Shown piece after piece: positions 41,511-50,135 of a stretch of DNA of 64,000 bases (the stretch's first letter is position 1; each line of letters begins with the position of its first letter). The position numbers and the translations under genes were made by a program. This stretch comes from Actinomycetota bacterium (GTDB lineage Bacteria; Actinomycetota; Acidimicrobiia; Acidimicrobiales; Microtrichaceae): positions 139,804-203,803 of the forward strand of contig JADJBW010000008.1 in NCBI GenBank assembly GCA_016703525.1. The letters run 5' to 3'. A model generated the notes under the pieces. The model did not search any database and was not told the DNA's origin. It saw only the letters and a program-made list of their open reading frames with translations.

Positions 41511-43874
41511 CTACATGACCGGCGGCTGCACGAGGGCGCCGACACCGGGCCGGTTTTCGATGGAACTCAGGTTGAGTTGCGCCACCGCTGCAAGGTCGAC
41601 TGCCGCGGGGATCCGTGACAGCGGGCCGGGCAGCCCGAGCAGGTACCCCTGGACCGCAGGCACGCCGAGGCTCGGCAGTATGGCGAGCTGATCGCCGGAG
41701 GTGATGCCTTCGGCAATCACCTCGATGCGCAAGCGCGCTGCGAGCTGGGTCATGGCGGTGATCACCCAGGCGGCGGGCGTGTCGCGGCGGATGCCATTGG
41801 TGAGCGATCCGTCGAGCTTCACCCGCGACACCGGCAAGCTGACGAGATGACCGAGCGGCGTGTCGTGCGTTCCGAAGTCGCCGAGCGCCACCCCGACACC
41901 CGCCGAGCGCAATTGGGACACGGCCCGTGCGAGGCCATCGGTGTTGCGTACCGCGGATGTGGACGTGATCTCCACGCCGAGTCGGGCGGGCGGAATGCGG
42001 AGCCGACCGAGGTGCTCGAGCACCCAGTCGGGGCCGCCGGGCCGATTCAGGTCGTGGGCCGACAGGTTGAACCAGATCTGGCCGGCGGGCTCGGGCTCAT
42101 GAGCGAGGTCCCGAACCACCGAGGTGATGACATGCTCGAAGAGATCCTCGGTCACCCCCAGCCACTCGGCGATCCCCATCCACTCGCTTGCTCGGACGTA
42201 CGACCCGCTGCGATCGACCAGGCGAGCGAGCACCTCGACACCGATGCAGCGGCCATCGCGCAGCGCTATCTGCGGCTGGTAGGCGGTGTGCACGTTGCCC
42301 TTGACCAGCTGCTCCTGAACGAACGCCACGTAGTCGGCGGCCTCCGCTCGGAAGGTGCTGGCCTGTCCCCTGCCGGTTCGTTTGGCCTCGTACAGTGCGA
42401 TGTCGGCGTTGGCGAGCAGCGGCCCGACATCGGCCAGGCCCTGAGCGATCCCGATGCTGGCGCCGACCTGGAGCGAGATGCCCTCGACCTCGAAGGCCGC
42501 CAAGTCATCGAGCATCTTGCGTGTCAGTTCGTCGATCTTCGCCGGCTCCATTGCCGGCAGGACCACGGCGAACTCGTCGCCGCCGAGGCGTGCTGCCACG
42601 CCGCCGGCAGCCTCAGCCACCGAACGCAACCGCTCGGCCGTCTCCACCAGCACGCGGTCACCGACGGCGTGACCGTAGGTGTCGTTGACCGGCTTGAAGT
42701 GATCGAGGTCGATGTGCAGCAGTGCGACATCGGGCTGCTGCTCCCGCAGCGCCGGCACCGCAGCATCGAGGAAGGCACGGTTGCCGAGTCCGGTCAGGGG
42801 GTCGGTGGACGCAGCGGGACGGAGTTGCTGGTCGGCCGCTCGCCCGAGCCGGCGCCGCCAGATCACGAGCGCCGTGAGGGCCGTCGCGGCCGCGAACGCG
42901 GTCAGTGTCAGGCGAATCCGGGCGCTCTCGTAGGTCGCCGCATCTGCCGCGTGTTGCGAGGCAGACTCGGTCGTGAGCGCACGTCCATACGTGGAGAGCG
43001 CGCCCGCATAGGCAGCGAAGGCCTGGTCGGTGTTCGCTGGCATCGAGATCGTTCGGTCGCTCTGCAACGCCTCGACAGCCTGCTCCACCACGGCGCGGAC
43101 GGTCGCGAGGTCTGCGGATCCGGCCACCGCGGACTGTGCGGTGCGGAGCGAGTCGCCTGGCGGGCTCATCGCCCCGGCCGCGCCCGCGAAGCCGGTGATC
43201 CCACCGGATTCCTCCAGGAGCGACACGGCATCTCCGGCCACTTGCCGCACGCCGTCGTCCACCGAGGCCGCCGCGACCACGATCGTGCGTGCCGTCACCA
43301 TGTCGGCCAAGTCGCGCACGACAGGATCGAGGTAGCGCTGCAGCGGCTCATCGGCGTTGCCCCGCACCGCACGCACCGCATCTCGCGCATGCATCATCAC
43401 CAACCAGTCAGACGACACCGCAGAGCGGGCGATCGACGGGTCGTCCACGTGCACCACCGCAGCGAGGTGTGTCGCGTCGGCTCCGACGGTTCCTTCGGAC
43501 TCGACCTCTGACAGCCGGGCTGCGATTCGGCCACGGGTTGCGTCCCATTGCACCTGTGCAGTCTGCGACGCGGCGTCGCCGGTCGTGGCCGCACGGAAGG
43601 CCCAGGCGGCATCCAATGCCGACAGTTGCTGCACGGCGACGGTGTCGGCGGCCTGCGTCGATCGTGTCCGTGCCAGAGCGGCCCAGGCCCACGTCGCTGC
43701 GGTCACCGCGATCAGTGTCGAGACCGCTGCGATCGCCGCGGCGCGGGTCAGGCGCTCGCGGGACAGCTTCGCGAGCGCGTTCGCGCGCCACCGATGTGTC
43801 ACGCGGCCGACGAACGAAAGCATCTTCACGCCCGGTAGTGTCGGCACTCCTATCGACCGGCTGTAGTTCTTCAT
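41511..43874 (-). CDS. Membrane GGDEF-EAL protein (cyclic-di-GMP turnover, EAL probably impaired)
   Basis: 787 residues. Two membrane helices (around 45-67 and 318-336) flank a ~250-residue extracytoplasmic, mainly helical sensor region. GGDEF domain (~345-505) keeps RLGGDEFAVV, so diguanylate cyclase activity is expected; no RxxD inhibitory site is seen just before it. The EAL domain (~520-770) keeps EVL, WFNLS, GVEIT, VKLDGS and VIAEG, but the DDFG(T/S)GYSS motif reads GDFGTHDTP, with the first metal-binding Asp replaced by Gly. The phosphodiesterase is probably inactive or a c-di-GMP sensor. It is alone in its transcription unit. The N-terminal start is uncertain (Met1 or Met18). Confidence 0.87.
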   Translation of the reverse strand: MKNYSRSIGVPTLPGVKMLSFVGRVTHRWRANALAKLSRERLTRAAAIAAVSTLIAVTAATWAWAALARTRSTQAADTVAVQQLSALDAAWAFRAATTGDAASQTAQVQWDATRGRIAARLSEVESEGTVGADATHLAAVVHVDDPSIARSAVSSDWLVMMHARDAVRAVRGNADEPLQRYLDPVVRDLADMVTARTIVVAAASVDDGVRQVAGDAVSLLEESGGITGFAGAAGAMSPPGDSLRTAQSAVAGSADLATVRAVVEQAVEALQSDRTISMPANTDQAFAAYAGALSTYGRALTTESASQHAADAATYESARIRLTLTAFAAATALTALVIWRRRLGRAADQQLRPAASTDPLTGLGNRAFLDAAVPALREQQPDVALLHIDLDHFKPVNDTYGHAVGDRVLVETAERLRSVAEAAGGVAARLGGDEFAVVLPAMEPAKIDELTRKMLDDLAAFEVEGISLQVGASIGIAQGLADVGPLLANADIALYEAKRTGRGQASTFRAEAADYVAFVQEQLVKGNVHTAYQPQIALRDGRCIGVEVLARLVDRSGSYVRASEWMGIAEWLGVTEDLFEHVITSVVRDLAHEPEPAGQIWFNLSAHDLNRPGGPDWVLEHLGRLRIPPARLGVEITSTSAVRNTDGLARAVSQLRSAGVGVALGDFGTHDTPLGHLVSLPVSRVKLDGSLTNGIRRDTPAAWVITAMTQLAARLRIEVIAEGITSGDQLAILPSLGVPAVQGYLLGLPGPLSRIPAAVDLAAVAQLNLSSIENRPGVGALVQPPVM

Positions 43875-43904
43875 CCGGCGTTTGTTGCGTCCGCAGGAGT
43901 GTCC

Positions 43905-44660
43905 GTGGCGAAGTCACCCTCAGCAGTCCTTGGCGGCGTGCTGCCGTCCGTCGACCGGCTGGTCGAATCGCGCTACGACGCCGCAGCGGCCTTGGTCGCG
44001 AGGCTGCGAGCCGAGCACCCCGACCTCACCGACGATCAGCTGGTCGAGCGGATCGTGCGGCGATTCAGCCGGGAGCTCGGCGTGGTCGCTGCGATGTCGG
44101 GCGGCGCTGCGGCGGTGCCGGGCGCCGGGACCGCCGCTGCCGTGCTCACCGCCGGCGCCGACGTCGCATACAGCGTGTCGAGGCTCGGCGAGATGGTGCT
44201 CGCGATCGGCATCGCGTACGGCCACGACGCCGCGTCGTTCGAGGAACGCAAGGCATGGGTCCTCGCTGTGCTCTCGATGAGCCGTGGTGCCGTGGCGGGG
44301 CTCGACGGCCTGGCGGCCAAGATCGGCGCCGAGGGCGGAGCCGCTGCGCTGGCGTCACTCACCGGTGCGCAACTCGAGTCGATCAACTCCAAGCTTGCCG
44401 CGAAGGTCGTGGCCAAGCTGTCGACCGACGCTGCGGTGTCGCGGCTCGGCCGCGTCCTGCCGTTCGGCATCGGTGCCGGTGTCGGCGCGGCCGGGAGCAT
44501 CGCCATCGCCCGTTCGGTCGCCCGACAGGCGCGTCGCTTCTTCCGACCGAACGACCCGCACGCATCGATGCCGATCGACGTGACGGCCACCGAGCGGCCC
44601 GAAGGGCAGACCACTACGGTTGGCGGGGCCCCTTCCTCCCCCTCACCCCGGAGCCGATAA
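43905..44660 (+). CDS. EcsC-like/Ala-Gly-rich membrane-associated protein
   Basis: 251 residues. AGGAG at 43895-43899 positions the GTG at 43905 (GTG 43899 is the alternative). Two long Ala/Gly-rich hydrophobic helices (VAAMSGGAAAVPGAGTAAAVL and VLPFGIGAGVGAAGSIAIARS) surround a helical, charged region with ASLTGAQLESINSKLAAKVVAKL. Similar helix-rich proteins fall near the EcsC family, but the match is weak. It is two bases upstream of the aldehyde dehydrogenase start, in one operon, and divergent from the GGDEF-EAL gene with a 30-base spacer. The ending (EGQTTTVGGAPSSPSPRSR) is low complexity. Confidence 0.6.
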   Translation: MAKSPSAVLGGVLPSVDRLVESRYDAAAALVARLRAEHPDLTDDQLVERIVRRFSRELGVVAAMSGGAAAVPGAGTAAAVLTAGADVAYSVSRLGEMVLAIGIAYGHDAASFEERKAWVLAVLSMSRGAVAGLDGLAAKIGAEGGAAALASLTGAQLESINSKLAAKVVAKLSTDAAVSRLGRVLPFGIGAGVGAAGSIAIARSVARQARRFFRPNDPHASMPIDVTATERPEGQTTTVGGAPSSPSPRSR

Positions 44661-44662
44661 CC

Positions 44663-46087
44663 GTGTCCACGCCCGTCACCCCCGCTTTGATCGACGGCGA
44701 AGACGTCGTGACCGAGGCCACGACCGAGGTTCGATCGCCCTACGACGGCCGCGTCGTCGGAGCCGTGCCGCGACTCGACAGCGACCACATCGACCGAGCG
44801 GTCGCCGTCGGCCTGGACCGGCATCGCGGCGGGGCGCTGCCGGCGCATCAGCGGGCCGCGATTCTCGACCGCGCGGCGGAGCTGCTGGCGGCGCGCAACG
44901 AGCAGTTCGGCCAGTCGATCTCACAGGAGTCGGCCAAGCCGATCGCGCTCGCACGCATCGAGGCCGCGCGGGCCGTCGACACGCTGCGATTCTCGGCCGC
45001 CCAGGCACGCACGCTGGTCGGCGAGATGATCGCGCTCGACGCCAGCTCGGCCGGCGTGGGAAAGCTCGGCTACGTGAAGCGGGTTCCGATCGGGGTGGTG
45101 GGCGCGATCAGCCCGTTCAACTTCCCGCTGAACCTCGTGTGCCACAAGATCGCCCCCGCCGTGGCGGCCGGCTGCCCGGTCGTGCTCAAACCCGCGTCCG
45201 CGACGCCGCTCACGGCGCTTGCGATCGCTCGGCTTTTCGAGGAGGCCGGCCTGCCACCCGGGTGGCTGAACGTGGTCACCTGCCCCGGTTCGGTCGCCGA
45301 TCGGCTGGTCATGCATGACGACGTCGCGATGATCACGTTCACGGGCTCGCCCGAGGTCGGCTGGTCGATCCGGGCTCGGGCGCCGCGCAAACGAGTCAGC
45401 CTGGAGCTCGGCAACAACGCCCCGGTGATCGTGGAGCCCGATGCCGACCTGGAGCTCGCGGCCACCAAGATCGTGGCGGGCGGGTACGGGTTCTCCGGGC
45501 AGACATGCATCTCGGTGCAGCGCGTCTACGCCCATCGCGGCGTCCACGACACCTTGCTCGATTTGGTCGCGGCGAAGGTGGCCACGCTGGTGGTGGGCGA
45601 TCCGGCCGATCCGGCGACCGTCGTGTCGGCGCTGATCAACGGGAGCGAGACCCAACGCGTCGTCGGGTGGGTCGACGAGGCAGTCGCTCAGGGGGCGCGC
45701 CTGGTGACCGGAGGCGTCGTCGGCGACGACTCGGTGCTCCGGCCAACAGTGCTCGCCGAGGTGACCGCCGACATGCGTGTGTGCTCCACCGAGGTGTTCG
45801 GACCCGTCGTCGGCTTCGCGGCCTACGACGATGTCGAGGACGCGTTCGCAGCCGCGAACGCCACGCGCTACGGACTGCAGGCGGCGATCTTCACGTCGAG
45901 CATCTCGACAGCGCTCCGAGCCGCCGATGTGCTCGACTTCGGCGGGGTGCTCGTCAACGAGATGCCCACCTGGCGAGCCGACCAGCAGCCCTACGGCGGT
46001 CTCCGCGACTCCGGCAACACCCGCGAGGGGCCCGCGTTCGCCGTGCAGGAGATGACCGAGCGCCGCACGATCATCATGCAACCCTGA
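44663..46087 (+). CDS. Aldehyde dehydrogenase (ALDH family)
   Basis: 474 residues from a GTG two bases after the upstream stop. Catalytic Cys in GFSGQTCISVQRV; general-base Glu in VSLELGNNAPVIV (usually LELGGK). FNFPLNLVCHKIAPAVAAGCPVVLKPA is the NAD-binding and active-site wall. NAD(P)+ dependent oxidation of an aldehyde to the acid is expected. The LELGNN variant in place of LELGGK is slightly unusual but still has Glu. It may belong with the membrane-associated protein just upstream, but no pathway is evident. Downstream, the YqgE gene converges with it. Confidence 0.9.
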   Translation: MSTPVTPALIDGEDVVTEATTEVRSPYDGRVVGAVPRLDSDHIDRAVAVGLDRHRGGALPAHQRAAILDRAAELLAARNEQFGQSISQESAKPIALARIEAARAVDTLRFSAAQARTLVGEMIALDASSAGVGKLGYVKRVPIGVVGAISPFNFPLNLVCHKIAPAVAAGCPVVLKPASATPLTALAIARLFEEAGLPPGWLNVVTCPGSVADRLVMHDDVAMITFTGSPEVGWSIRARAPRKRVSLELGNNAPVIVEPDADLELAATKIVAGGYGFSGQTCISVQRVYAHRGVHDTLLDLVAAKVATLVVGDPADPATVVSALINGSETQRVVGWVDEAVAQGARLVTGGVVGDDSVLRPTVLAEVTADMRVCSTEVFGPVVGFAAYDDVEDAFAAANATRYGLQAAIFTSSISTALRAADVLDFGGVLVNEMPTWRADQQPYGGLRDSGNTREGPAFAVQEMTERRTIIMQP

Positions 46088-46114
46088 GCTGCAGCGATCG
46101 CCGCGGCGCGGCCC

Positions 46115-46630
46115 TCAGTTGACCGACGGATCGTCGGGGAATCGCGCCAGCATCCTGCCGATGTCGGGAAGCCGGCCGAGCGCCTCACGCCATCGGTCGG
46201 TCGTCGGGTCGGCGAAGGGCTCGTCGCCACGGGCGGGCACCACGAACCAGGCCTGTTCGCCGATCTCGTCGTCCAGTTGGCGGGGTCCCCAGCCGGTGTA
46301 CCCGATGACGAATCGAAGCCGGGCCGCGTCGCCGCTGCTCCGCAGATCGGCGGTGTCGACGAGCCGCGGGTACTCGTCGCCGACGCGGGCGAGCACCAGG
46401 ACCACGTCGGTCTGCACCGGCCCGCCCACGAGCACGAGCCCGTCGGGGGTGGCGCGGTCGGCGAACTCGGGGAACTGATGGGCGACCTCGATCGCCGCCG
46501 GTCGGTTGAGCACGACTCCGAACGCGCCGTCGACCGAATGGTCGATGACGTAGACGACAGTCCGTTCGAAGTTCGGGTCACCCAACTGCGGTGCCGCGAT
46601 CAACAGGTGGTGGCGAAGCGACGCGCTCAC
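46115..46630 (-). CDS. YqgE/AlgH family protein (DUF179)
   Basis: 171 residues. Matches the YqgE/AlgH fold: SLRHHLLIAAPQLGDPNFERTVVYVIDHSVDGAFGVVLNRP at the N-terminus and FVIGYTGWGPRQLDDEIGEQAWFVVP later are hallmark segments (G-W-G-P-Q-L). The family is cytosolic and of unknown molecular function. Its length is close to normal. It is the last of a leftward series (SnoaL-like, cupin, YqgE) that may be read from one promoter, since the cupin end lies 48 bases upstream of this start. Confidence 0.92.
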   Translation of the reverse strand: MSASLRHHLLIAAPQLGDPNFERTVVYVIDHSVDGAFGVVLNRPAAIEVAHQFPEFADRATPDGLVLVGGPVQTDVVLVLARVGDEYPRLVDTADLRSSGDAARLRFVIGYTGWGPRQLDDEIGEQAWFVVPARGDEPFADPTTDRWREALGRLPDIGRMLARFPDDPSVN

Positions 46631-46678
46631 GCGTCGACGTTCCCGGCCGCGGAAGCGTCGTGTGCCCGCATCGCGGCG

Positions 46679-47041
46679 TCAGGCGTCGGTGCGCCCATAG
46701 TCGTCCGACAGGCGGATGATGTCGTCCTCGCCGAAGTACTCGCCGTGCTGGACCTCGATGATCACCAGCGGCGCCGACTCACGGTTCTCCAGGCGGTGGG
46801 CGACGCCCTGGGGGATGTCGACGTAGTTGCCGGAATGCAACAGCACAGTCGAGCCGTCGAGGGTCACGGTCGCCTCGCCGGAGATCACGAACCAATGCTC
46901 GGATCGCTTGGTGTGACGCTGATAGCTCAAGCGCTGGCCTGGCATCACCGTGATGCGCTTCACCTTGTGGTGCGCCTCGTCGTCGAGCACGAAGAACGTG
47001 CCCCATGGCCGCTCCTCGAAGGTTGGGTCTTCGGTCGTCAC
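46679..47041 (-). CDS. Cupin, mannose-6-phosphate isomerase type II-like
   Basis: 120 residues. A compact cupin fold: RPWGTFFVLDDEAHHKVKRITVMPGQRLSYQRH (first motif, His and Glu ligands near HTKRSEHWFV) and SGNYVDIPQGVAHRLENRE (second motif, His ligand). This layout is typical of the C-terminal domain of bifunctional phosphomannose isomerase/GDP-mannose pyrophosphorylase, which also occurs as a single-domain enzyme; a metal-dependent sugar-phosphate isomerase is likely. GTG at 47041 overlaps the stop codon of the SnoaL-like gene upstream (GTGA). No nucleotide-sugar genes are nearby, so the role is uncertain. Confidence 0.82.
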   Translation of the reverse strand: MTTEDPTFEERPWGTFFVLDDEAHHKVKRITVMPGQRLSYQRHTKRSEHWFVISGEATVTLDGSTVLLHSGNYVDIPQGVAHRLENRESAPLVIIEVQHGEYFGEDDIIRLSDDYGRTDA

Positions 47042-47535
47042 GAGTCCTGAACCTCCAGCGTCGAACGCCCATCGGTCGACCACCAACTGGCGGTGAGTGC
47101 CATACGCGCCGCCGACATCGCCATGACGGTTTCGAACGAGCGGCGGTACCCGGTGTGTGAGATCCGCCAGCCGTCGGCCTCGCGGCGGTAGCGATCCTCG
47201 TAGAAGCCTGCTCCGGAGAGGTAGAAGTCGAGCGAGGGATCGACGTTGACGTCGTCCATCGCCCAGACGGCCCGGGCCTCGTCGCCGGCCACCTCGATCT
47301 CCGGGTGGTGCACCCGGTGCGACGTGTGGAACGTCTCGGAACCGAGATTGCGCCGCAGGAAGCCGATGATCGCCTCGCGCCCCTCGAAGGCGTAGGCGCC
47401 GCCCGAATACGCGGCGGTGGCGTCCTCGCAGAGCAGCGTGCCGAGTTCGTCCCACTGCTTGCAGTCGAGGTGGCGCAGATACGCGTACTTCAGCCGGGAG
47501 ATCTGTTCGACGTCGGACTCTCCGAGTTCAGGCAT
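47038..47535 (-). CDS. SnoaL-like (NTF2-fold) protein
   Basis: 165 residues. Follows the SnoaL_4 pattern: an N-terminal helix (EQISRLKYAYLRHLDCKQWDE), LLCEDATAAYSGGAYAFEGREAIIGFLRRNLG, and the later RVHHPEIEVAGDEARAVWAM and FYEDRYRREADGWRISHTGY. The fold is shared by small dehydratases, isomerases and polyketide cyclases, often with a His-Asp pair in the pocket. The substrate is unknown. It overlaps the cupin gene by four bases, so the two are co-translated, and it lies downstream of the hairpin that follows guaB. Confidence 0.85.
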   Translation of the reverse strand: MPELGESDVEQISRLKYAYLRHLDCKQWDELGTLLCEDATAAYSGGAYAFEGREAIIGFLRRNLGSETFHTSHRVHHPEIEVAGDEARAVWAMDDVNVDPSLDFYLSGAGFYEDRYRREADGWRISHTGYRRSFETVMAMSAARMALTASWWSTDGRSTLEVQDS

Positions 47536-47595
47536 CGAGAGATTCTAGAGGACGCCACGCTGATGCCTCAGAACTGACGTTGCTGTCAGAACGCG

Positions 47596-47629
47596 ATTCG
47601 GGGCGCCACCTGCGTGGCGCCCCGAATCT
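47596..47629. terminator. 15-bp perfect hairpin downstream of guaB
   Basis: Arms 47596-47610 (GATTCGGGGCGCCAC) and 47615-47629 are exact reverse complements around a CTGC loop. It lies after the guaB stop codon on the same strand and before the SnoaL-like gene start, so it is the likely guaB terminator. No U tract. Confidence 0.75.
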
Positions 47630-47773
47630 CCGACCCGCTCGGGGGTGTGGGAAGTGCTGAGTTGAGCGGGGCAGATCTGGGATCCCGACGCAACGCCGTG
47701 TTGCCGGTAAGGACGCAACGCGCCGCACCGGAATCGCGTCCGTGTCGGGATTTCTCGAGATCGCCCGCGCCGT

Positions 47774-49285
47774 TCAGAAGCGGCGGTAGTTCGGCGCCTG
47801 CTCCGTGATCGCGATGTCGTGCGGATGCGCCTCGCGCAGCCCCGCCGACGTCATGCGGATGAACTCCGTGTCGCTCTGCATGGCCGAGATGTCGGCCGTT
47901 CCGCAGTAGCCCATCGACTGCTGCAGGCCACCGACCAACTGGTGCACGATGCTCGACAGGGTGCCGACGTAGGGGACGCGCCCCTCGATACCCTCCGGCA
48001 CCAGCTTCTCGGCATCGACGACGTGTTCCTGGAAGTAGCGGTCCTTCGAGAACGAGCGCGCCTTCATCGCCCCGAGGGAACCCATCCCCCGATACGTCTT
48101 ATACCGTTCGCCCTGGTACAGCACGACCTCGCCCGGGCTTTCGTCGGTGCCGGCGAGCAGGCTGCCGAACATGGCGGTGTCAGCGCCGGCGGCGACGGCC
48201 TTGGCCAGGTCGCCCGAGTACTGCAGCCCGCCGTCGGCGATCACGCACCGCCCACGACGATGTGCGAGCTCGGCACACGCGTGCACCGCGGTGATCTGCG
48301 GGACACCGATGCCGGCGACGACTCGGGTCGTGCAGATCGATCCGGGACCGATGCCGACCTTGATGGTGTCGGCGCCGGCGTCGATCAACGATTCCGCCGC
48401 AGCGGCGGTGCCGACGTTGCCGGCGACGATCGGTCCGTCCCACCGGCGCCGAAGCTCACGGACGGCCTCGGCGACCGAGGTGGCGTGTCCATGGGCGGTG
48501 TCGATCACGATCGCGTCGACGCCGGCATCGATCAACAGTTTGGCCCGGTCACCCATGTCGGAGCCCGTGCCGATCGCCGCTGCGACGCGCAGGCGGCCCT
48601 CGGTGTCCTTGGTGGCATTCGGGAACGCCGTGCGCTTCTTCAGGTCCTTGATCGTGATGAGCCCGCGTAGCGACCCCTCGTCGTCGACGACCGGGAGCTT
48701 CTCGACCTTGATGTGGCGGAACATCTCCTGCGCTTCGTCAAGCGTCGTGCCGACCGGCGCCGTGTGGAGCCCAGTCGAGGTCATCGCCTCGCTGATCGGG
48801 CGGCTCGGATCGGTCTCGAAGCGAAGGTCCCGGTTGGTGAGGATGCCAACCAAGCGGTTCTCGTCGTCGGTGATCGGCACGCCCGAGATGTGGAACCGCT
48901 CCATGAGCTCCAGCGCCGCGGCGACGGGCTGATGGGGCCGCAGCGTGACCGGATCGGTGATCATGCCCGACTCGGACCGCTTCACGCGGTCGACCTCCGC
49001 CGCCTGGTCTTCGGCGGGGAGGTTGCGATGGATCACGCCGATGCCGCCCATGCGGGCCAGCGCGATCGCGAGGCGGGACTCGGTGACCGTGTCCATCGCT
49101 GCCGAGGCGATCGGGATCGCGAGGCGGATATCGGGTGTGAACCAGGTGGAGGTGTCGGTCTCGTGCGGGAGCACCGACGACTCCGCAGGCAGCAGCAGGA
49201 CATCGTCGAACGTGAGGCCGAGTCGTGCGAAACGAGGCGCCATCGCAGCCTCTGAACCGTGGGGATCATCCGGGAGCCGAGCCAT
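47774..49285 (-). CDS. guaB: Inosine-5'-monophosphate dehydrogenase
   Basis: 503 residues. Catalyses the NAD-dependent oxidation of IMP to XMP. N-terminal (LTFDDVLLLPAES), two CBS domains (about 105-220), and the catalytic barrel with GNVGTAAAAESLIDAGADTIKVGIGPGSICTTRVVAG; the catalytic Cys is in GSICTT, and DGGLQYSGDLAKAVAAGAD binds phosphate. The mobile flap and RGMGSLGAM are present. ATG 49285 follows a TAATCT hexamer by five bases, so the mRNA is probably leaderless; a second ATG, 42 bases further in, is possible. Palindromic repeats occupy the upstream spacer. Confidence 0.95.
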   Translation of the reverse strand: MARLPDDPHGSEAAMAPRFARLGLTFDDVLLLPAESSVLPHETDTSTWFTPDIRLAIPIASAAMDTVTESRLAIALARMGGIGVIHRNLPAEDQAAEVDRVKRSESGMITDPVTLRPHQPVAAALELMERFHISGVPITDDENRLVGILTNRDLRFETDPSRPISEAMTSTGLHTAPVGTTLDEAQEMFRHIKVEKLPVVDDEGSLRGLITIKDLKKRTAFPNATKDTEGRLRVAAAIGTGSDMGDRAKLLIDAGVDAIVIDTAHGHATSVAEAVRELRRRWDGPIVAGNVGTAAAAESLIDAGADTIKVGIGPGSICTTRVVAGIGVPQITAVHACAELAHRRGRCVIADGGLQYSGDLAKAVAAGADTAMFGSLLAGTDESPGEVVLYQGERYKTYRGMGSLGAMKARSFSKDRYFQEHVVDAEKLVPEGIEGRVPYVGTLSSIVHQLVGGLQQSMGYCGTADISAMQSDTEFIRMTSAGLREAHPHDIAITEQAPNYRRF

Positions 49286-49290
49286 GCCGC

Positions 49291-49296
49291 AGATTA
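49291..49296 (-). promoter_or_regulatory. Candidate -10 element (TAATCT) for guaB
   Basis: On the minus strand, TAATCT ends five bases before the ATG. Among the hexamers of the window it is one of the closest to the TAtaaT consensus. Confidence 0.5.
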
Positions 49297-49349
49297 GCGT
49301 GACGCCATGCGACGACGGACCGCCGTGCCAGCGTCGGCCGCCCGGTCCG

Positions 49350-49376
49350 CTTCTCCACGGATCAACTGTGGAGAAG
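49350..49376 (-). repeat. 27-bp palindromic repeat, copy 3
   Basis: Element CTTCTCCACGGATCAACTGTGGAGAAG in the orientation opposite to copies 1 and 2. Perfect 9-bp arms. Confidence 0.88.
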
Positions 49377-49397
49377 ACCGGCGAGCAGAGCACCAGT

Positions 49398-49424
49398 CTT
49401 CTCCACGGATCAACTGTGGAGAAG
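49398..49424 (-). repeat. 27-bp palindromic repeat, copy 4
   Basis: Identical to copy 3 over its 27 bp and separated from it by 21 bases, the same spacing as copies 1 and 2. It ends six bases before the maf stop codon. Confidence 0.88.
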
Positions 49425-49430
49425 TGCGGA

Positions 49431-50072
49431 TCAGCTGAGGAGACTCCAAAGGCCGGCTCGGCGTGCGAGTCGTTCGAACAGGGTGGCCGGTAGGCCCATC
49501 ACGCCCGACTCCCCTCCCCCGTCGAGGTGTTCGACGCGCTCGATCAGCCCGGCGCGGTCCTCGATGCGGTACGCACCGACGCATTCGAGCGGGCGGAAGT
49601 CGCGGACGTACGCCGCGGCCTGGTGGCGGCTGAACGCGGTCATCACGATCCGGTGTCGATCGACCCCTCGCCACTCCCTGCCGTCGGGGGCAACCAGGAG
49701 GATGCCGTTGATCAGCCGGTGCGACGTGCCGGCGAGCGCGGTCAGCTGGTCAACTGCTGCGGCCAACGACACCGGCTTGTCGAGGATGCAGCGCCCCGGC
49801 CCGGTGCCCACCTCGGCGAGCTGGTCCGCAGCGAGCAGCCAGCGTGCACCGACGAGGGGGCGGACCGCTTGCGCCTTCGCCTCGGCGAGGGCGAGTGCAA
49901 TCGGCGCGGCGGTCACGCCGGCGGCGTGCAACCGGTCGCGAATCGCCCGCTCGTCCACGGCGGCGGGGTGCGGATCGAATGCGATCCCGAGCGAGTCGAG
50001 CACCGCAGCGCGGGCCGCTGATCCCGACGCGAGTACCAGGCGACCGGTATCGCTGGTCGGGCTGCTCGGCAT
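49431..50072 (-). CDS. maf: Maf-like nucleotide pyrophosphatase
   Basis: 213 residues. Likely hydrolyses non-canonical or modified nucleoside triphosphates. The N-terminal LVLASGSAARAAVLDSLGI is the Maf signature (usually LASxSPRR), and AADQ and the central GVDRHRIVMTAFSRHQ region are consistent. AVDERAIRD and ALAEAKAQAV match the substrate-pocket strand and helix. The second Arg of the SPRR motif is replaced (SAARAA), so the substrate preference may differ. ATG at 50072 begins MPSSPTSDTG; a longer reading to 50969 is shadow coding. Confidence 0.78.
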   Translation of the reverse strand: MPSSPTSDTGRLVLASGSAARAAVLDSLGIAFDPHPAAVDERAIRDRLHAAGVTAAPIALALAEAKAQAVRPLVGARWLLAADQLAEVGTGPGRCILDKPVSLAAAVDQLTALAGTSHRLINGILLVAPDGREWRGVDRHRIVMTAFSRHQAAAYVRDFRPLECVGAYRIEDRAGLIERVEHLDGGGESGVMGLPATLFERLARRAGLWSLLS

Positions 50073-50135
50073 GGCGCCATGGTGGCAGATCGCGTGACGC
50101 TTTCCCATGGGCCCGATCGCGGGCAGCATGACGCC

